Source: Sordariomycetes sp. S80-01Y (Eukaryota; Ascomycota; Sordariomycetes). Taken from it: 64,000 bases of DNA. The stretch spans positions 62,001-126,000 of the forward strand of contig JAXQJY010000022.1 in assembly GCA_037042185.1 (NCBI GenBank), in the 5' to 3' direction. The stretch's first letter is position 1. Each line of letters starts with the position of its first letter. The notes beneath the pieces were generated by a model. The model was not told the DNA's origin and ran no database searches. It worked only from the letters and a program-made list of their open reading frames with translations. Both the position numbers and the translations under genes were made by a program. Shown one piece after another: positions 11,355-23,200 of the stretch.

Positions 11355-13055
11355 ATGGCGAACTCGTAAGTCACGCTAGCCTGCGGCTCTGCCGTTATTG
11401 CCAATCTATGTTGCTAACCGGCGCGTTGCAGGTTCGGCGCAGCCTTCAAATCATTCTGGCATACTATGACCAGCTACGACCGCCGTATGATCTCCAAACC
11501 CGATGACGCGCGAGCTCCTTGACTGACGCAATCAGACTCTACCTATGACTCTCCCCACCGATCTGGCCGACACGTGCCCCTTCAAAACGGCCGAAACAAC
11601 TCTGTATTTACGGGCGTAGCCACGGCCTCCGATTCTCGACAAGACATCACATCCCCATACTCCGATGGCCGCGCCTCGCCGAGCCACGACACCCCGGCAA
11701 GCCCGAACGGCGGCCCTTACTCACCCGGTCTGCGATCAATCGCTGCTAGAAATGCTAGTCAGACGGATGGCTTCGAGGTTCAGAGTCCCGGTGAAGTCCA
11801 GATGCAGTCCTTTGAGGATGGGTTGCCTCCTGCACCTCCCGTGAAGCACTCGTGGAGGCGCATAGAAGAGTGGGCCGACGAACACTACCCTGAGCTCTAC
11901 GATCAGATTTGCGAGGGCGCTACACACAACGATTTGATAGAGCTGGAGCACCAGTTGGATTGCTCGCTACCGCAAGACGTCAGGGAATCGTGGATGATTC
12001 ACGACGGGCAAGAACGCGGTGGCATTCCGACTGGCATCATCTTCAGCTCTATGTTGCTCGATTGCGAGGAAATTGTCCAGGAATGGGACAACTGGAGGAC
12101 AGTTAACAACGAGGTGCTGGAACAGACTCTGCCTATCAACCACACGATTCCTCCCAAGGCAATGGGAGGCAGCAGCAGCGAGGCCTCCTCCTCAACTCAG
12201 CGACCGCACTCGCAGTCCAGCAACGGCGATGAATGGCGACAGAACCTTCTTTCAAAGCAGAGCTCTGTGCCGCCCAATGCTATCCGCAAGGCGTACGCTC
12301 ACTCCGGTTGGATTCCGTTGGTTCGTGACTGGGGTGGCAACAACATTGCGGTTGATCTGGCTCCGGGACCCAAGGGCCGCTGGGGCCAAATCATTCTCAC
12401 TGGCCGAGACTACGACACCAAATACGTGGTGGCCAAGTCGTGGAGCCATTTTCTGGCCCTTGTTGCGGACGACCTCAACAGTGGAAAGTGGTACATTGAC
12501 GATGATTCGGGTGAACTCAAGCTCCGAGAGTTCAAGGAAACCCGTGTCGAGCCTGGTTACTTCAGCATTCTGCGCTGGCGAATGGATCAGAAATACGGTC
12601 GCCGTGCGCCGCAGCAAAACCGCAAGTCCATGGCCCCTCAAGGCCAGCGTGGCTCCCCTCTTGGCTCTCGCTCTTCCTCACCTTACGCGAGCCCGGCCGA
12701 AGCAAACGGTGACACCCGAGGGCGTTCAATGCAGAGATTAAGGGGCACTTCGCCTTTGACGAGCCCCATGCGCCCAGGAGTTGGTAAGCCCCCGCCATTG
12801 AGTAGGGTCACGGAGGAGGCTCCGATTCCCGAGCTTGCAAGCGCCCACATCGAGCCCTCGAAGCTCGTCGAGGTCGAGACCCCGATTCGCGAGAACCCGC
12901 CTGCCAAGGGACCAAGAGTCTCTCAACTGGCACGTTCGGAGTCTGACCTCATCAAGCTCAACAGCAAGGATAAGGAAAACGTATCGCCCCCGCCCCAGTC
13001 GAACGGCAAGCAGCCTGAGACGGTCGACGACTCGATGAAGGATATCGAGATCTAG
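11355..13055 (+). CDS. SMI1: Cell-wall assembly regulator Smi1/Knr4
   Basis: Three exons: 11355-11365 (only 11 nt), 11432-11484 and 11536-13055, encoding 527 aa. Joined, the N-terminus reads MANSFGAAFKSFWHTMTSYD, matching the Smi1/Knr4 start, which the long third exon alone lacks. Introns are 66 nt (branch GCTAAC) and 51 nt (branch TTGACTGAC). The SMI1/KNR4 domain covers roughly residues 95-345 (HSWRRIEEWADEHYPELYDQ, LEHQLDCSLPQDVRESW, HSGWIPLVRDWGGNNIAVDL), interrupted by a Ser-rich loop near 200-240. The C-terminal ~170 residues are Ser/Pro-rich and disordered. In yeast Knr4 is a hub of the cell-wall integrity (Slt2) pathway, binding kinases and chitin/glucan synthase regulators. The first 20 codons would be lost by a gene finder that disallows tiny exons. 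Confidence 0.93.
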
Positions 13056-14803
13056 GCCTGCGACGCTTCCGTAAGACAAGGACATTTACACGGCATGACT
13101 GCAACGAATTGCGACTTTTCATTTCTACGCTGTACTACTTTGCAAACTTTGCATGCTTTCCGCGGGGCGATACTTCCTGGGTGGTCTCACTAGGGTGTCA
13201 TTGGGCGTTTGGGGCGTGTGTATATGAAGGACTGAACAGAGCATTCTTGGTGCTTGGAGGTTGGTTTCTCGATGCGCTGGATTGGAACCGACGGTGTTTG
13301 AGGGAGGTGAGTGGGATAGCTTCGCTATTGCCAGGCAAGAGTTTGAGGTGATAGCTTGCCATTAATCACTGTACCATCTACCATCAAGAGAGCATCGTAT
13401 AGGTAATGCCAGCGTCAATCAACACCTAATGCGACAAAGCACTTCTCGGGCCCTGCTTGGCTTTGACATAGGTGAATGGTGTGGTTGCGGGCAGATATAT
13501 ACCAGGACAGCTGTTCCTGTGTCGCAGCCAGTACTCATCACGTGTTACTCGCCTCACTCGATCTAAGTGGGCTGGTCTCCAGAGACCGCCACAGTTTATA
13601 GCAATAGATCAGCAGCGGGCAGCAAAGTAGTATGTTTCGAAGGCGGCAGAGTGGACGCAGGAACTGTCATGAACCTGTGAGAGATCCCGATTTGACGCTG
13701 CACAAGGGAGCACCCGTGAGCCGCGAGGTCGCGCATAAAACGAGCTGCAAGGCACACTTCCTGACCCTCGCTGATTGATCAGGTAGCCGCGAGAAAGCCT
13801 ATTTAGCAGGTAGCTCGCTCCACTTCGGCAGTCGATCACAGAAGCTGCTTGAACGAGCAGACGAGGAGCTGTTAAGCTGTGTCCGGCCAATGGTGTGTCC
13901 TGAACGCTACGGCCCCCTGTTGTTGCCCTCCAGATACAACGGCGACCAACAAGCATCACCTGCTTTTTCAATCTGCACAACACGCAACCATGGAATTCTT
14001 CAGCCGCAGAGACCATGGCCATGGCCACGGCCACGGTCCACGGTCAAGCGACCAACCTTAGATCTTTCCAATGCCCTGCACGGAAGCCGAGATGCGCGCG
14101 CGGTGATTCGCCAATGCAGCGGCGCTGTTGGCGCTTAGGTCGACGAGCCCTGCGCGGGCGGCGCTTAGCATCTCCAACCTCACTTGTCGAGCTAGGGATC
14201 CGCACGCTCGGCTCTGGGTCTGCTGCTACCCAAATCTGCTGGGGGTTTCGAAGATCGGAGGCTAGGGCGCTAACGACCAACAGCATGGCTTAGCAGAGCT
14301 GTGCTACCTTTGAGGTGCGCTCATGTTAGCGAGGGTTGTTGGTCGAGGGTTTCTGGGTTGAGTATGAGAGCTGCATGGTGCAGCGTGGTGTAACATGTCA
14401 TACATCGAGCAGGGGGATGTTGATGAGAGAATGATTGAAGAGGGAGGGTTCGCATAGTACTAAGTATCAGGTTTCCCAGGTCGACTGGGTTCCTTTCACG
14501 TCTTCCTACCTTTCCTTGCCTCTCCCGTCAACTTTTCTTGTCGAACACAGCATACGCAAGGGTGCTCGAGGAGGATATCTCTTTAATGAAACCATATTCG
14601 AGGATTTCTTCAGGTTCTGTATTCTTCGGATAACTCCAGGACTATACCTTTCTCTCGTTCTTTATTCTGTATATATTGTCTACTCCTTGCCCCAATGTTC
14701 TCTTAAGCAACCGGTACATACCTTTACGAATTCACGATTACGATTCACGATAAACAAGTACATACCATCAACTGGCCTCCGCCACACGAACTACGAGTGG
14801 AGG
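13056..14803. other. Intergenic between SMI1 and the DUF3433 gene
   Basis: The gap is 1.75 kb with no recognisable gene. It contains a short hexamer run of CCATGG/CCACGG units at about 14012-14043, which translates to a Gly-His repeat in a small open frame without homologues known to me. Around 14480-14760 the plus strand is C/T-rich with TATA-like stretches (for example near 14670), consistent with the promoter and leader of the next gene. Confidence 0.4.
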
Positions 14804-17800
14804 ATGATGCCCCCAAGGATCAGGGTAGAGGATGTGTCCTCGGCAGAGAATGTGTCATCCAAAGGGTCTGGTAGCGTCAACTCGTGGAAAAGCGTCAGCA
14901 CGCTGCGCGTGGAAGAGAAGGAACAGAGCCGGGTTTCGAGTCACGACGAGAAGAAGCCCAGCCTGAAGAGATGGTGGTCCGACGCCACCCAGATATCATC
15001 GAGTACAGCGCCCCCATTCCCATCATGCGTCCACCGCACTGACGACAGCTAGGCGGGCCAGGAACACCCAACTGGAAACCCCTTTCCATGTCGACCCCGA
15101 TTCTTACCGCCGTGATCATCGCCTCCCTCCTCATGGTAGCCGGCATTGAACTGCTGGCGCAAAAGTCCCAACGACAAGGTGGCCTCGCCCTCTCACCGTC
15201 TCTCAAGGAGATCCCGCAGTACGCCATGATCACGTCTCAATATGTTCCCCAGGTCCTGGCTGTCTGTTACAGTCTTGTTTGGAGTTGGATCGACCTGGAT
15301 GTGAAGAGGATGCAGCCCTGGTTTGAGATGAGCAAACCGGGGGGTGCCTTGGCTGGGGATAGTCTGCTATTGGACTATCCTTATACTTTTGTGGCCGCTG
15401 TTCCTTTTACTGCGGCGAAAAAGAAGCACTGGATGGTATTCTTGTCTGGTTTATCAATGGTCTTGGTCTTTTGGGCTGTGACGCCTCTTCAGTCTGCTCA
15501 GCTGGGAACCAGTCGAATCAGGCACTCGGAGTCTCTCCCCATCTATGAAAGGTCAGCCCTTCTTCCCCTAGAAGAGCAACAGTCATTACTGGGAGTCGGT
15601 ATTATCAATTCAGCCTATGCCATCGCCTGGTTGGAACAACAAGCACCGGTATTTACAACACCAAAGGCTGCCTATCTACCTTTCTATGTCAAGGAAAACA
15701 TCTCGCCGACGTCCGTCACGAAGAGTAACTATACGGCACACACAATACGTCTCACCACAGAGTTAGATTGCTGGAATGCTGAGATCAGCAACACTCCGGG
15801 CAATGACGCAAACAGCATGGACTTTCTTAATGGGCAAGGCTGCAACGCTTCTGTCTATCTTCCCTCCGATGAGATATCAATGTTTTATTTGGGGTACTAC
15901 AATAGTCCTCATCGTGAGATATCCTTGGAGCGGCAGGGCGATTGTCCGGCAACGGAGAATTCGACGCACCAGTTTCTGGCCACCTGGGCAGATGTCAAAG
16001 GCCATTATCTCGATAAGGATCCAATTGACTTCAACGTCACCGGTGCCTATTGCCAGCCGAGGTACTACAAGCAGGACGTGCGGATTACAGTTGATGCTAT
16101 GAACTTCAGGCCGGATGAAGACACACTAGAAATACAATCCGGACGCGAGCCACTGCTAGAATCCGAGTTCAATATTACAGCATTCGAGTTCCTGCTGGGC
16201 AACGGCATCGAGCAGAACGCAGACGAGAATTATCAGGACTACCCCGACTCGCAGGTCAACGAACAATCCCTTAGGATCACTGAAAGAGGCCTGGCTGTGC
16301 CGTCTTCCAACATGGTTCCATTTGCTCTGTCTCAAGACAAGAGGAACGCGAGTGGCTTTTCCGACTTCGAAGCCATGACCCAAGCATTTGAGGATGCACA
16401 CAAGTTCCTCTTCTCGTTTGCTGTCAGCCAAATGCTGCGAAATGTCACAGCTACCAACTCGGAGGCGGATGAAGCAATATCGACCTCTTTCATGAGTGGC
16501 ATCGTGGTAGACCGTGTCATTTCCGGGGTTCTGGAAGCGCTCCTCTTGCTCATTTGCGTGTTTACGGGAGCCATCATTTGGCTGGCTCGTGTGACAAAAA
16601 CGAACCTTGGAAGGAACCCCTCTTCAATCGGACGCCTTGCGGAAATATGCCAGAATGATCCCCAAATCCTGGACATCTTCTGCTCCGTAAGCCATGCAGA
16701 CGACAAGAGATTGGGTGAAACCATCAAGCACGATAGATTCAGCTTGATCTGGGACGAGACCGAGCAGCGATCGTTGATCCGTGTCCAGACAGTGAGCCAG
16801 GAGAAAGAGCCGGAAACATCTGATGGACAAGCTTATTATTATGAGCCAGTCAAACCACACGCACTTCGTTTAGCTTCCGGACTTGCTTTTGTTGTAGCTG
16901 TTCTAAGTGTTCTCGGTGGACTCATCTATCTGAAGTGGGCAGAAATCAACTTCAATGGTGCGGAACCCCTTCTCCTCCAGCAGTCTAACTCGTTGACGTC
17001 CTACTTTAGGCCTGAAGAGACCATCTCAAAGTCAGACAGTTCATCAAATTCTCGAGAACTACATCCCGACTATGCTTTCGACCTTGATCGAGCCCTTCTG
17101 GGTGCTCGTCAATCGTCTCCTATGCGTTCTTCGACCGTTCGAGGACCTATGGAGCGGCAATTCTAAGCCAGAGCAATCTGTTTCGGCAACATACACTGCG
17201 GTGCCTCCGCAGTTCGCGGCCTGGAGGGCAATGAAGTCTCGGCACTTCATCCTCTTCCTTGTCTGCGTTACTGTCTTCCTTGCGAACATATTGACAATCA
17301 GCCTTCCTGCTGTTTTCGAAGACAAAGAGATCACAGGCACGTATGGACAAAAGTTTGCGCCGAGAATTTCGGAACAATTCAACAATGCGTCCATTTTTGG
17401 CTTTCGACAGCGCATCATGGATGGAAGGACTCAGTCTGGAACGTTTGATGAGCACAAATACGCTGGCCTGGCGAACATGAAGCTCGGAACACATCTCTTG
17501 CCTTGGGTGTCAGAGGAGTTCTTTTTTCAGCCTTGGACCTTGCCCGATGGCAAGAGTAATTCAGGAGCCAACGCTGATTCCTACGTAGCAATGACACGCG
17601 GATATGGCGTCGAACTCAACTGCCAACCGATCGAGGCTTTCGACGTACCTCTCAAAGAAATCAAACCACCCCAGAATCCAACCAAAGGCAATTGCGGAGA
17701 CTCGGTAGCTATAGCTGGGAGCGATATGCGGTTCAACGAGAACAACTCTCCGGAAAACATCGGTGGCCCTTGCGCAGTTGAGTATCTCGCCACGCCGTCC

Positions 17801-18712
17801 ACTGGCTCCAATTTCGAATCCAACTACTACTGTCAGAAGACTTTGACATTTGGTTGGGGCCGCACGGACAATGCCACTTTCCCTGAGAACTCGACTATGA
17901 GAGCTAGCATGGCGGTTTGCAACCCGGTCTTTCGAACGGCCATGTTCGAAATCCATGTCAATCCGGATGGTCGCGTCCTTTCTTACCGAAATACAACCTC
18001 GATATCAGCGAAATTGGACTACCCCGACTTCGAAGAGCAGTCTATGCATCTCATCGCCAATTCCAACCTCTGGGTAGAGGGCGGTTTCAAAGGCTGGCAC
18101 AATTCTACCTTCTCCAACGACTGGATGAATCACTTCCTGGTGTTAGAGATGAACTCTCGCAAACATCTTGACCCTGCGGAACCCGTTCCCGATCCAAATG
18201 AACTCATCCCACAACTCAACAAGATTTACCGAAAACTGTTCGCATTACTCCTTGGTCTCGAATACAACTTTCTCTTCGAACTCCCATCCTCGGATGATGC
18301 TGTGGAAGGCGAACGCCGCACCTCCGAGACCCGCCTCTTTCTTGACCAAACAGCTTTCATAGCCAGCATGACAATGCTGTCTTTCAACGTTGTTATGGCG
18401 GCAGTGCTTTATCTAGGTGGCATAGCATTCGTTCTGCCGAGGATGCCAACTACGCTCGGTTCCCTGATAACATATATTGCTCCTGGTCGTATGATGGAGG
18501 ATGTGATCTTTGAGAAAGAGATTTTGGCAGAGAAGACGTTCAGCTTTGGAAGGTTCATCGGACGAGACGGGAAAGCACATGTTGGCATTGACTTGTATCC
18601 CAATGTCGTGAGGATTGAGCCCAGGTCGATCGGCAAGGGAAGGAGGGTATTCACGTCTTTGAAGTCAAACAGGAGCGCCATTAGTTCCCAGAGAGCAGAA
18701 ACGTGGCTTTAG
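14804..18712 (+). CDS. DUF3433-family multi-pass membrane protein
   Basis: Three exons, 14804-15002, 15053-16957 and 17010-18712, give 1268 aa. Both introns (50 and 52 nt) are needed to keep frame and restore family motifs: PGTPNWKPLS at the first join and NFNGLKRPSQ...ILENYIPT at the second. Conserved DUF3433 blocks include SLVWSWIDLDVKRMQPWFEM, GDSLLLDYPYTF and LIEPFWVLVNRLLCVLRPFE. About seven membrane helices are visible: one after PLS, one at the VLAVCYSLVWSW block, one at MVFLSGLSMVLVFWAV, two flanking the central cytosolic segment, and two in exon 3. A large N-glycosylation-rich, Cys-containing region lies between helices. The protein looks like an internal duplication (two TM-plus-lumenal-domain halves). 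Molecular function of DUF3433 is unknown. The exact start is uncertain; Met 14807 is an alternative. Confidence 0.82.
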
Positions 18713-19056
18713 CTTAAGATATCCCGATCCTTAAAGGGAGGTTGCGATGACTCATATCCAATTTTTGTTACCGGTAAGCATGATGCCACAATATGGGTGA
18801 TGGTAGTCCTAAAGATTGTGTTCTCAAAAGAACGGTCATTTTGGTGGCGTTTGGTTCAAAGACTGATCACATGTGAACGTGCTGTTACGCTTCCCTTAAA
18901 GTTTCTAAATTGTTGATCATCTACCATGGTCGTACCAAGCGACATCATACCCGAGTGAAATGTAATACAAGTTTTGTCCAATAAACGCCATCCCTATGCG
19001 TGCCTTTTGGAGGTCAAGAACCTCCCATATCCCAGATTTCCAAAGTCCTTTTCCAC
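18713..19056. other. Convergent 3' region, DUF3433 gene / LPMO gene
   Basis: This 344 bp gap lies between two stop codons of genes facing each other. AATAAA at 18980-18985 on the plus strand is a candidate poly(A) signal for the DUF3433 gene, about 270 bp past its stop. Nothing else is evident. Confidence 0.45.
18980..18985 (+). terminator. Poly(A) signal AATAAA after the DUF3433 gene
   Basis: A canonical hexamer on the coding strand lies in the short convergent gap about 75 bp before the stop codon of the opposing LPMO gene. If used, the two transcripts would have nearly abutting 3' ends. Confidence 0.4.
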
Positions 19057-20208
19057 TTAGTATCGGATGCGCTGAGAGCGACGCATGCTGCGCTTGCTAG
19101 CGGAAGCATGCACGCTGAGCTGGGACGATTGGCCATCGTCACAGCTCATACCAGAAGCAAGCTGCATGACAACAGACCAGGTGCCGCTGGCGCAGCGCTG
19201 GAAAGACGATCCTCCGACACAGTTCCAGTTACCCTCTTCGGAGCAAGGGGAGCCTGCGTCCATGGCGCCAGAGCCACCATCAGAGGGCACCTCTGGCTCA
19301 GGAGTTGTAGGCTCCTCGGGCTGTTCGGGCGCAGGCTCTTCGGGGGCAGTAGGCTCTTCCGGCTCGGGGGTGCCAGTAGGAGCAGTGGTGGGGACAGTGA
19401 TGAAGATGCCACCAGGGATAGAAGGAGTAGGCGTAGGGACGGGAGAGGGCTCAGGAGAGCCACCAGGAGGAGGTGTAGGAGCAGTAGTAGGCTCAGGGTT
19501 GGTAGGGGGGTCGACAGGGCCGGGATTGCCCTTGGCACCACATGAACCGCCAGTAGGCGCCGCGAAAGTGTCGGTGGCTCCGTTAAAGCGATCGACAGCT
19601 TGACCGGGGTCCGGGAACTGCACGTCGGCAGAGTCGACGGTACCACAGTCGTCGCCAACATTGGCAACGAACATGTCAGGGAGACTGTCGAGGAAGCTGT
19701 CGTCACTGCCGCCATCCTCGATCTTGACAGAGGCACAGTTCATGTACATCTCTCGGTTGCCGACCTTGTTGAACCAGGTCCAGGCGAGGACGTACTCGCC
19801 CTCGGGCATGTCGTTGGGGATGTCGAAGTCGTACTTGTAAGGGACCTCAGCACTAGCGTCATTGCCGAGGTTACCAGGGGTGTCGCGAGCAGGGCAGCCA
19901 CCCTCGATAGACTTGATAACCTTCCAAGTGGAGTCACGAGTAGGGTTCAGGTCGGTGGTCACGGACACCTGACATGAGCCACCTCCGTGGACGGCAGTGC
20001 CCTGGAAAGCGAGCTGCTGCTTAGAACCAGCCTTGTAAACGTTCTGATCGGCACCGCCAGAAGGCGAGAGCCCCTTGCAAGGGAAGTTGGAGCCGCTGGC
20101 CTCAAGGGGGCTGTTGTCCGGGTTGCCGTAAGGGACCGGGTTGGTCATGACAATGTGGGCACTGGCGGCGGAGGCCAGGCCGAAGAGAGCGAAAGTCTTG
20201 GAAAGCAT
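19057..20208 (-). CDS. Secreted AA11 lytic polysaccharide monooxygenase (chitin-active)
   Basis: A single exon encodes 383 aa. Residues 1-17 are a signal peptide (ASAASA before the cut), so the mature enzyme begins at His18, the first ligand of the copper histidine brace. His74 in TAVHGGGSCQV is the second and Tyr155 in NREMYMNCA is the likely axial residue. The sequence VPYG, GSNFPCK, KSIEGGCP and LAWTWFNKVGNREMYMNC is the AA11 signature. AA11 enzymes oxidatively cleave chitin. A Pro/Thr/Glu-rich linker (about residues 230-315) leads to a C-terminal Cys-rich module (WNCVGGSSFQRCASGTWS), the kind often appended to AA11 enzymes and proposed to bind chitin (X278-like; name from memory, not checked). 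It likely serves remodelling of its own wall or chitin scavenging. It converges with the DUF3433 gene. Confidence 0.92.
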   Translation of the reverse strand: MLSKTFALFGLASAASAHIVMTNPVPYGNPDNSPLEASGSNFPCKGLSPSGGADQNVYKAGSKQQLAFQGTAVHGGGSCQVSVTTDLNPTRDSTWKVIKSIEGGCPARDTPGNLGNDASAEVPYKYDFDIPNDMPEGEYVLAWTWFNKVGNREMYMNCASVKIEDGGSDDSFLDSLPDMFVANVGDDCGTVDSADVQFPDPGQAVDRFNGATDTFAAPTGGSCGAKGNPGPVDPPTNPEPTTAPTPPPGGSPEPSPVPTPTPSIPGGIFITVPTTAPTGTPEPEEPTAPEEPAPEQPEEPTTPEPEVPSDGGSGAMDAGSPCSEEGNWNCVGGSSFQRCASGTWSVVMQLASGMSCDDGQSSQLSVHASASKRSMRRSQRIRY

Positions 20209-23200
20209 GTTGGCAAAGAGAATGCTTTTCGTTTGTTTGATCGGAAAGTCTATGAATCTAACGTGCCAGACGTAGATTCAGTTGATTCGTTGAGGTAGTC
20301 GTCAAGACTTTGGATGGAAAGACAAGTACTGAGATCGACATGTTAGCCAAGACTCAAGGATGAATATATATGCGAGTGAAGTATGATATCAGAGTCTTAG
20401 AAAGCAAGTGAATGAGGCTATAGATCATTCCAGGCATTCCAGACAATGGAGGCCTTCTTCGATGTTGCTCGAGGAATGCACCAGAACGAGATGACAACGG
20501 GCCAGTGCGTTTGAATGCGATGGGGGGGTTGGGTCTTTGTGTAATATCGACGCGTTTCCACTGATGACTTACAAGAATACCGCGAAGATTGGCGTGATCT
20601 AGCGCGGATGTGAAAGTTGTACAGGAGTGTCGTGAGACTGAGTGCTCTTGCAGATGTTGGCTGACTTGAGATGGGAATGAAAGTACTGCACCAGGCGGGT
20701 GATGTGGTTCGGAGAACAAAAGCGCAAAGGACTAGCCTCGCTGAAGAATGAAGGAAAGTGATTGTCTTGACGACGTGCCTCACTGAAGGATAGACTTGAA
20801 GACTTGGATTGTCTGTAAAGAGAGGGAAACAAAACGATCGAGAACGAAGATGGCGAGCGGTCTTATACAACACGTTCCGGACGGCGGCCGGGTGGTGGGG
20901 AGGTCTCAGGAGAACGCGCAGGACACAGGGCCCGGGGAATAGATTCTCGCTATGCCCAAAAAGAAAGGCAAAACTCCATAATCGGCCGCCGCGAGAGGAT
21001 CGAGCCGCTGGAAACCATTGGACGGCATGGGAGCGCCGTCCGGCGCGGCTTGAGATGGCTCGCATAGTGCGCGGAGGTCGGGAGAGACATGCCAGGTACC
21101 CAGCCAGTCAAGGGGCATCGTCGGGGTCTGTGTGCCAAGTTTCGAGGCGTGGTGGAGCTGCCAGGGGCTCGCAGATTCTGAGCCTGAATCGTCCAAGGGA
21201 AGAGAGCGGGTGATAGGCTGTTGTCATTGTTTCAAAATGGCTGAGAAGCCGACTAAAAGGCTCGTCCGCCGTGTTTAGTGGGCAGGCAGACGACGCCAGG
21301 CCGTTGGATCCCACCGCAACCCCAGGATTGACGAGTCAAAGCGGCCCTGCCATGCCCTGTCGTCGCCTCTCCCAAAGTCGAGAAAGAGACTCCGTTTCTG
21401 CAATGCAGACAGGGGCCCAGTCTCAGGGGTAGGCCGATGCTCGTGAAGATGGAGCCTGGGTGCCACATTGAGACAGATGCGCACCGCAGAGCCCCTCCGC
21501 CCCTGTGTCTTGCTTGGTACGACGCCATGCTGCATGGGTGCGCTCAGCACCGCCATCTCAGCATTCCATTGCGCCACAGTCTGCCAGCTGACGCTCTATT
21601 GTCTTTGCGCGTCATCAGCGACGAGAATAACATCCGGGAATGCTGTGGCGAGGCGAGGCGCGCAAGGCGCCGAACGGCGGTCTGCTGGACAACAGCGCTG
21701 AAGTCCACAATATTCGGTGCCATCCGGGGATATGGCCTCACATCGGGCCGCGCAGAACCTCAGGCCTGGGACGTCAATGGCCAGACAAGGCCTGCCCATG
21801 TGCGACCGTGGCGACCAGTTAGCTGGCCGTCTCGACCGACGTCACGGAGCCGGCGCAACGTCCTGACGTTACATTGGCTGGGGCATTGGTCGCTGACCTC
21901 CGGACCTCACGCATTCCAGCCTGACAGGTCCAGGCCTTGTTGACATTGTCTGATCGTCGCCGACTGCTGCAGAACTCGCCAGCAGCAGGCGGCGGCCTCT
22001 CAGCGGCTGGAGCTTGGCTTGCTGGTTCCCAGCGAGAGACTGGGATATTCTGGACCTTTACGAGGCACGACAGGGGAGAGCGAGCAGATCAAAGCCGGCT
22101 TCCTGTTCGCGGGTGTCGATCGGCAGGCAAGCAATGCGCAAGCCCTGCACGGACGTGAGGAGTGGTCAAGCACAGACGAGCAAACATGGGACTTTGTCAT
22201 GACCGCCAGGGGCATGCAGCGGCAGTTTGGACGTTTTGACGTATGTTTCGGTGGGCAGCCATTGTTGAATCGTGATGCTGATCACGAACAAGTGAGTGGT
22301 GGAGGCTGGTGGAAGGCGGAAGAGTCGGCCACAGAGCCTCTCCAATTGTTGTGGGAGGAATGGCGCTTGAAACAGATATCCACGCGCCCATCTGAAGCGG
22401 GAGCCATCCACAATGAGCCTCATTCTTTCCATCTGAACCATAGATCTTGAGACGGAAGTCGTGATCTCTAACAAGGAAACTGAGGAAGCATATCCGGCAG
22501 CATTACGTCATGCGCCACGGTTCAAGTTCAAGTTCAATCTCGCACCGTGGCTCTCTCTCCTTTGCGTCCCGCGTTTTCCTTCTTCACCTCCTCTCATTTC
22601 CTCTGCAAATTCCTCGCCGGTCTGTTAATTGTTACGTTGTGATTCTTCATGGTGCGACGTCCTCGACGATCGGCATGGGGCAGATCTCTTGGATCTTTTT
22701 TTCTGCTGCAGGGGTGGACGCCGGTATCCCATTGGGGTCCAGAGCCCCTGAAGCGAGCCTGGGCATGCATTGAAAGCAGGGGTTGCCCCCAGGCGAGAGC
22801 CACTCACCCTGCCTAGATGCCTGTCTCTCTCTGCGACGGCGTGGCTCGTCGCCCAGTCCATGTGGGGAGAATTGCCAAGACGCCTGGATGCTTTTCGCTC
22901 TGTGGACGGAAGTCGACTCTCGTGAAACCGCGACCCTGTTTCACGATGCCAGCCACTCGCTGTCTTTGGAAGTTCTTTTCTCGATTTCGAGACTCATCTG
23001 CCAGCCAACGAGCTCTCTCGGCCGACTCTGCATGTGACAACAGCTGACCACAGGCATAGAATTGACTCCCCGACACGGGACCATCTCACGATGGTGTCGT
23101 TAAACGCGTGTTTGAGGTTTCGTCTCTTGTCGATTGTAGGGCTGTTGGTGAGCGCTTAGTAGCATTGCACGAGGGCCAACAGATGGTCCTTTCCGGTGAC

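Noticed and set aside
12019-12741. 240-codon plus-strand open frame
   Set aside because: Out-of-frame shadow of the Smi1 gene; Arg/Ser/Pro-rich and unlike any family.
13981-14061. Small frame encoding a Gly-His repeat (GHGHGHG)
   Set aside because: Only a few units of a CCATGG/CCACGG simple repeat; the frame lacks a recognisable context or homologue, so I did not call a gene or a metal-binding peptide.
16958-17166. Possible frameshift splitting the DUF3433 gene into two genes
   Set aside because: A 52-nt GT..AG intron (16958-17009) with a branch site explains the frame change and restores the conserved family sequence at the join.
20418-21065. 215-codon minus-strand open frame upstream of the LPMO
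   Set aside because: Composition is irregular with many Arg, Ser and His, no domain or family resemblance, and it covers the probable LPMO leader and TATA elements. Most likely chance in GC-rich DNA.
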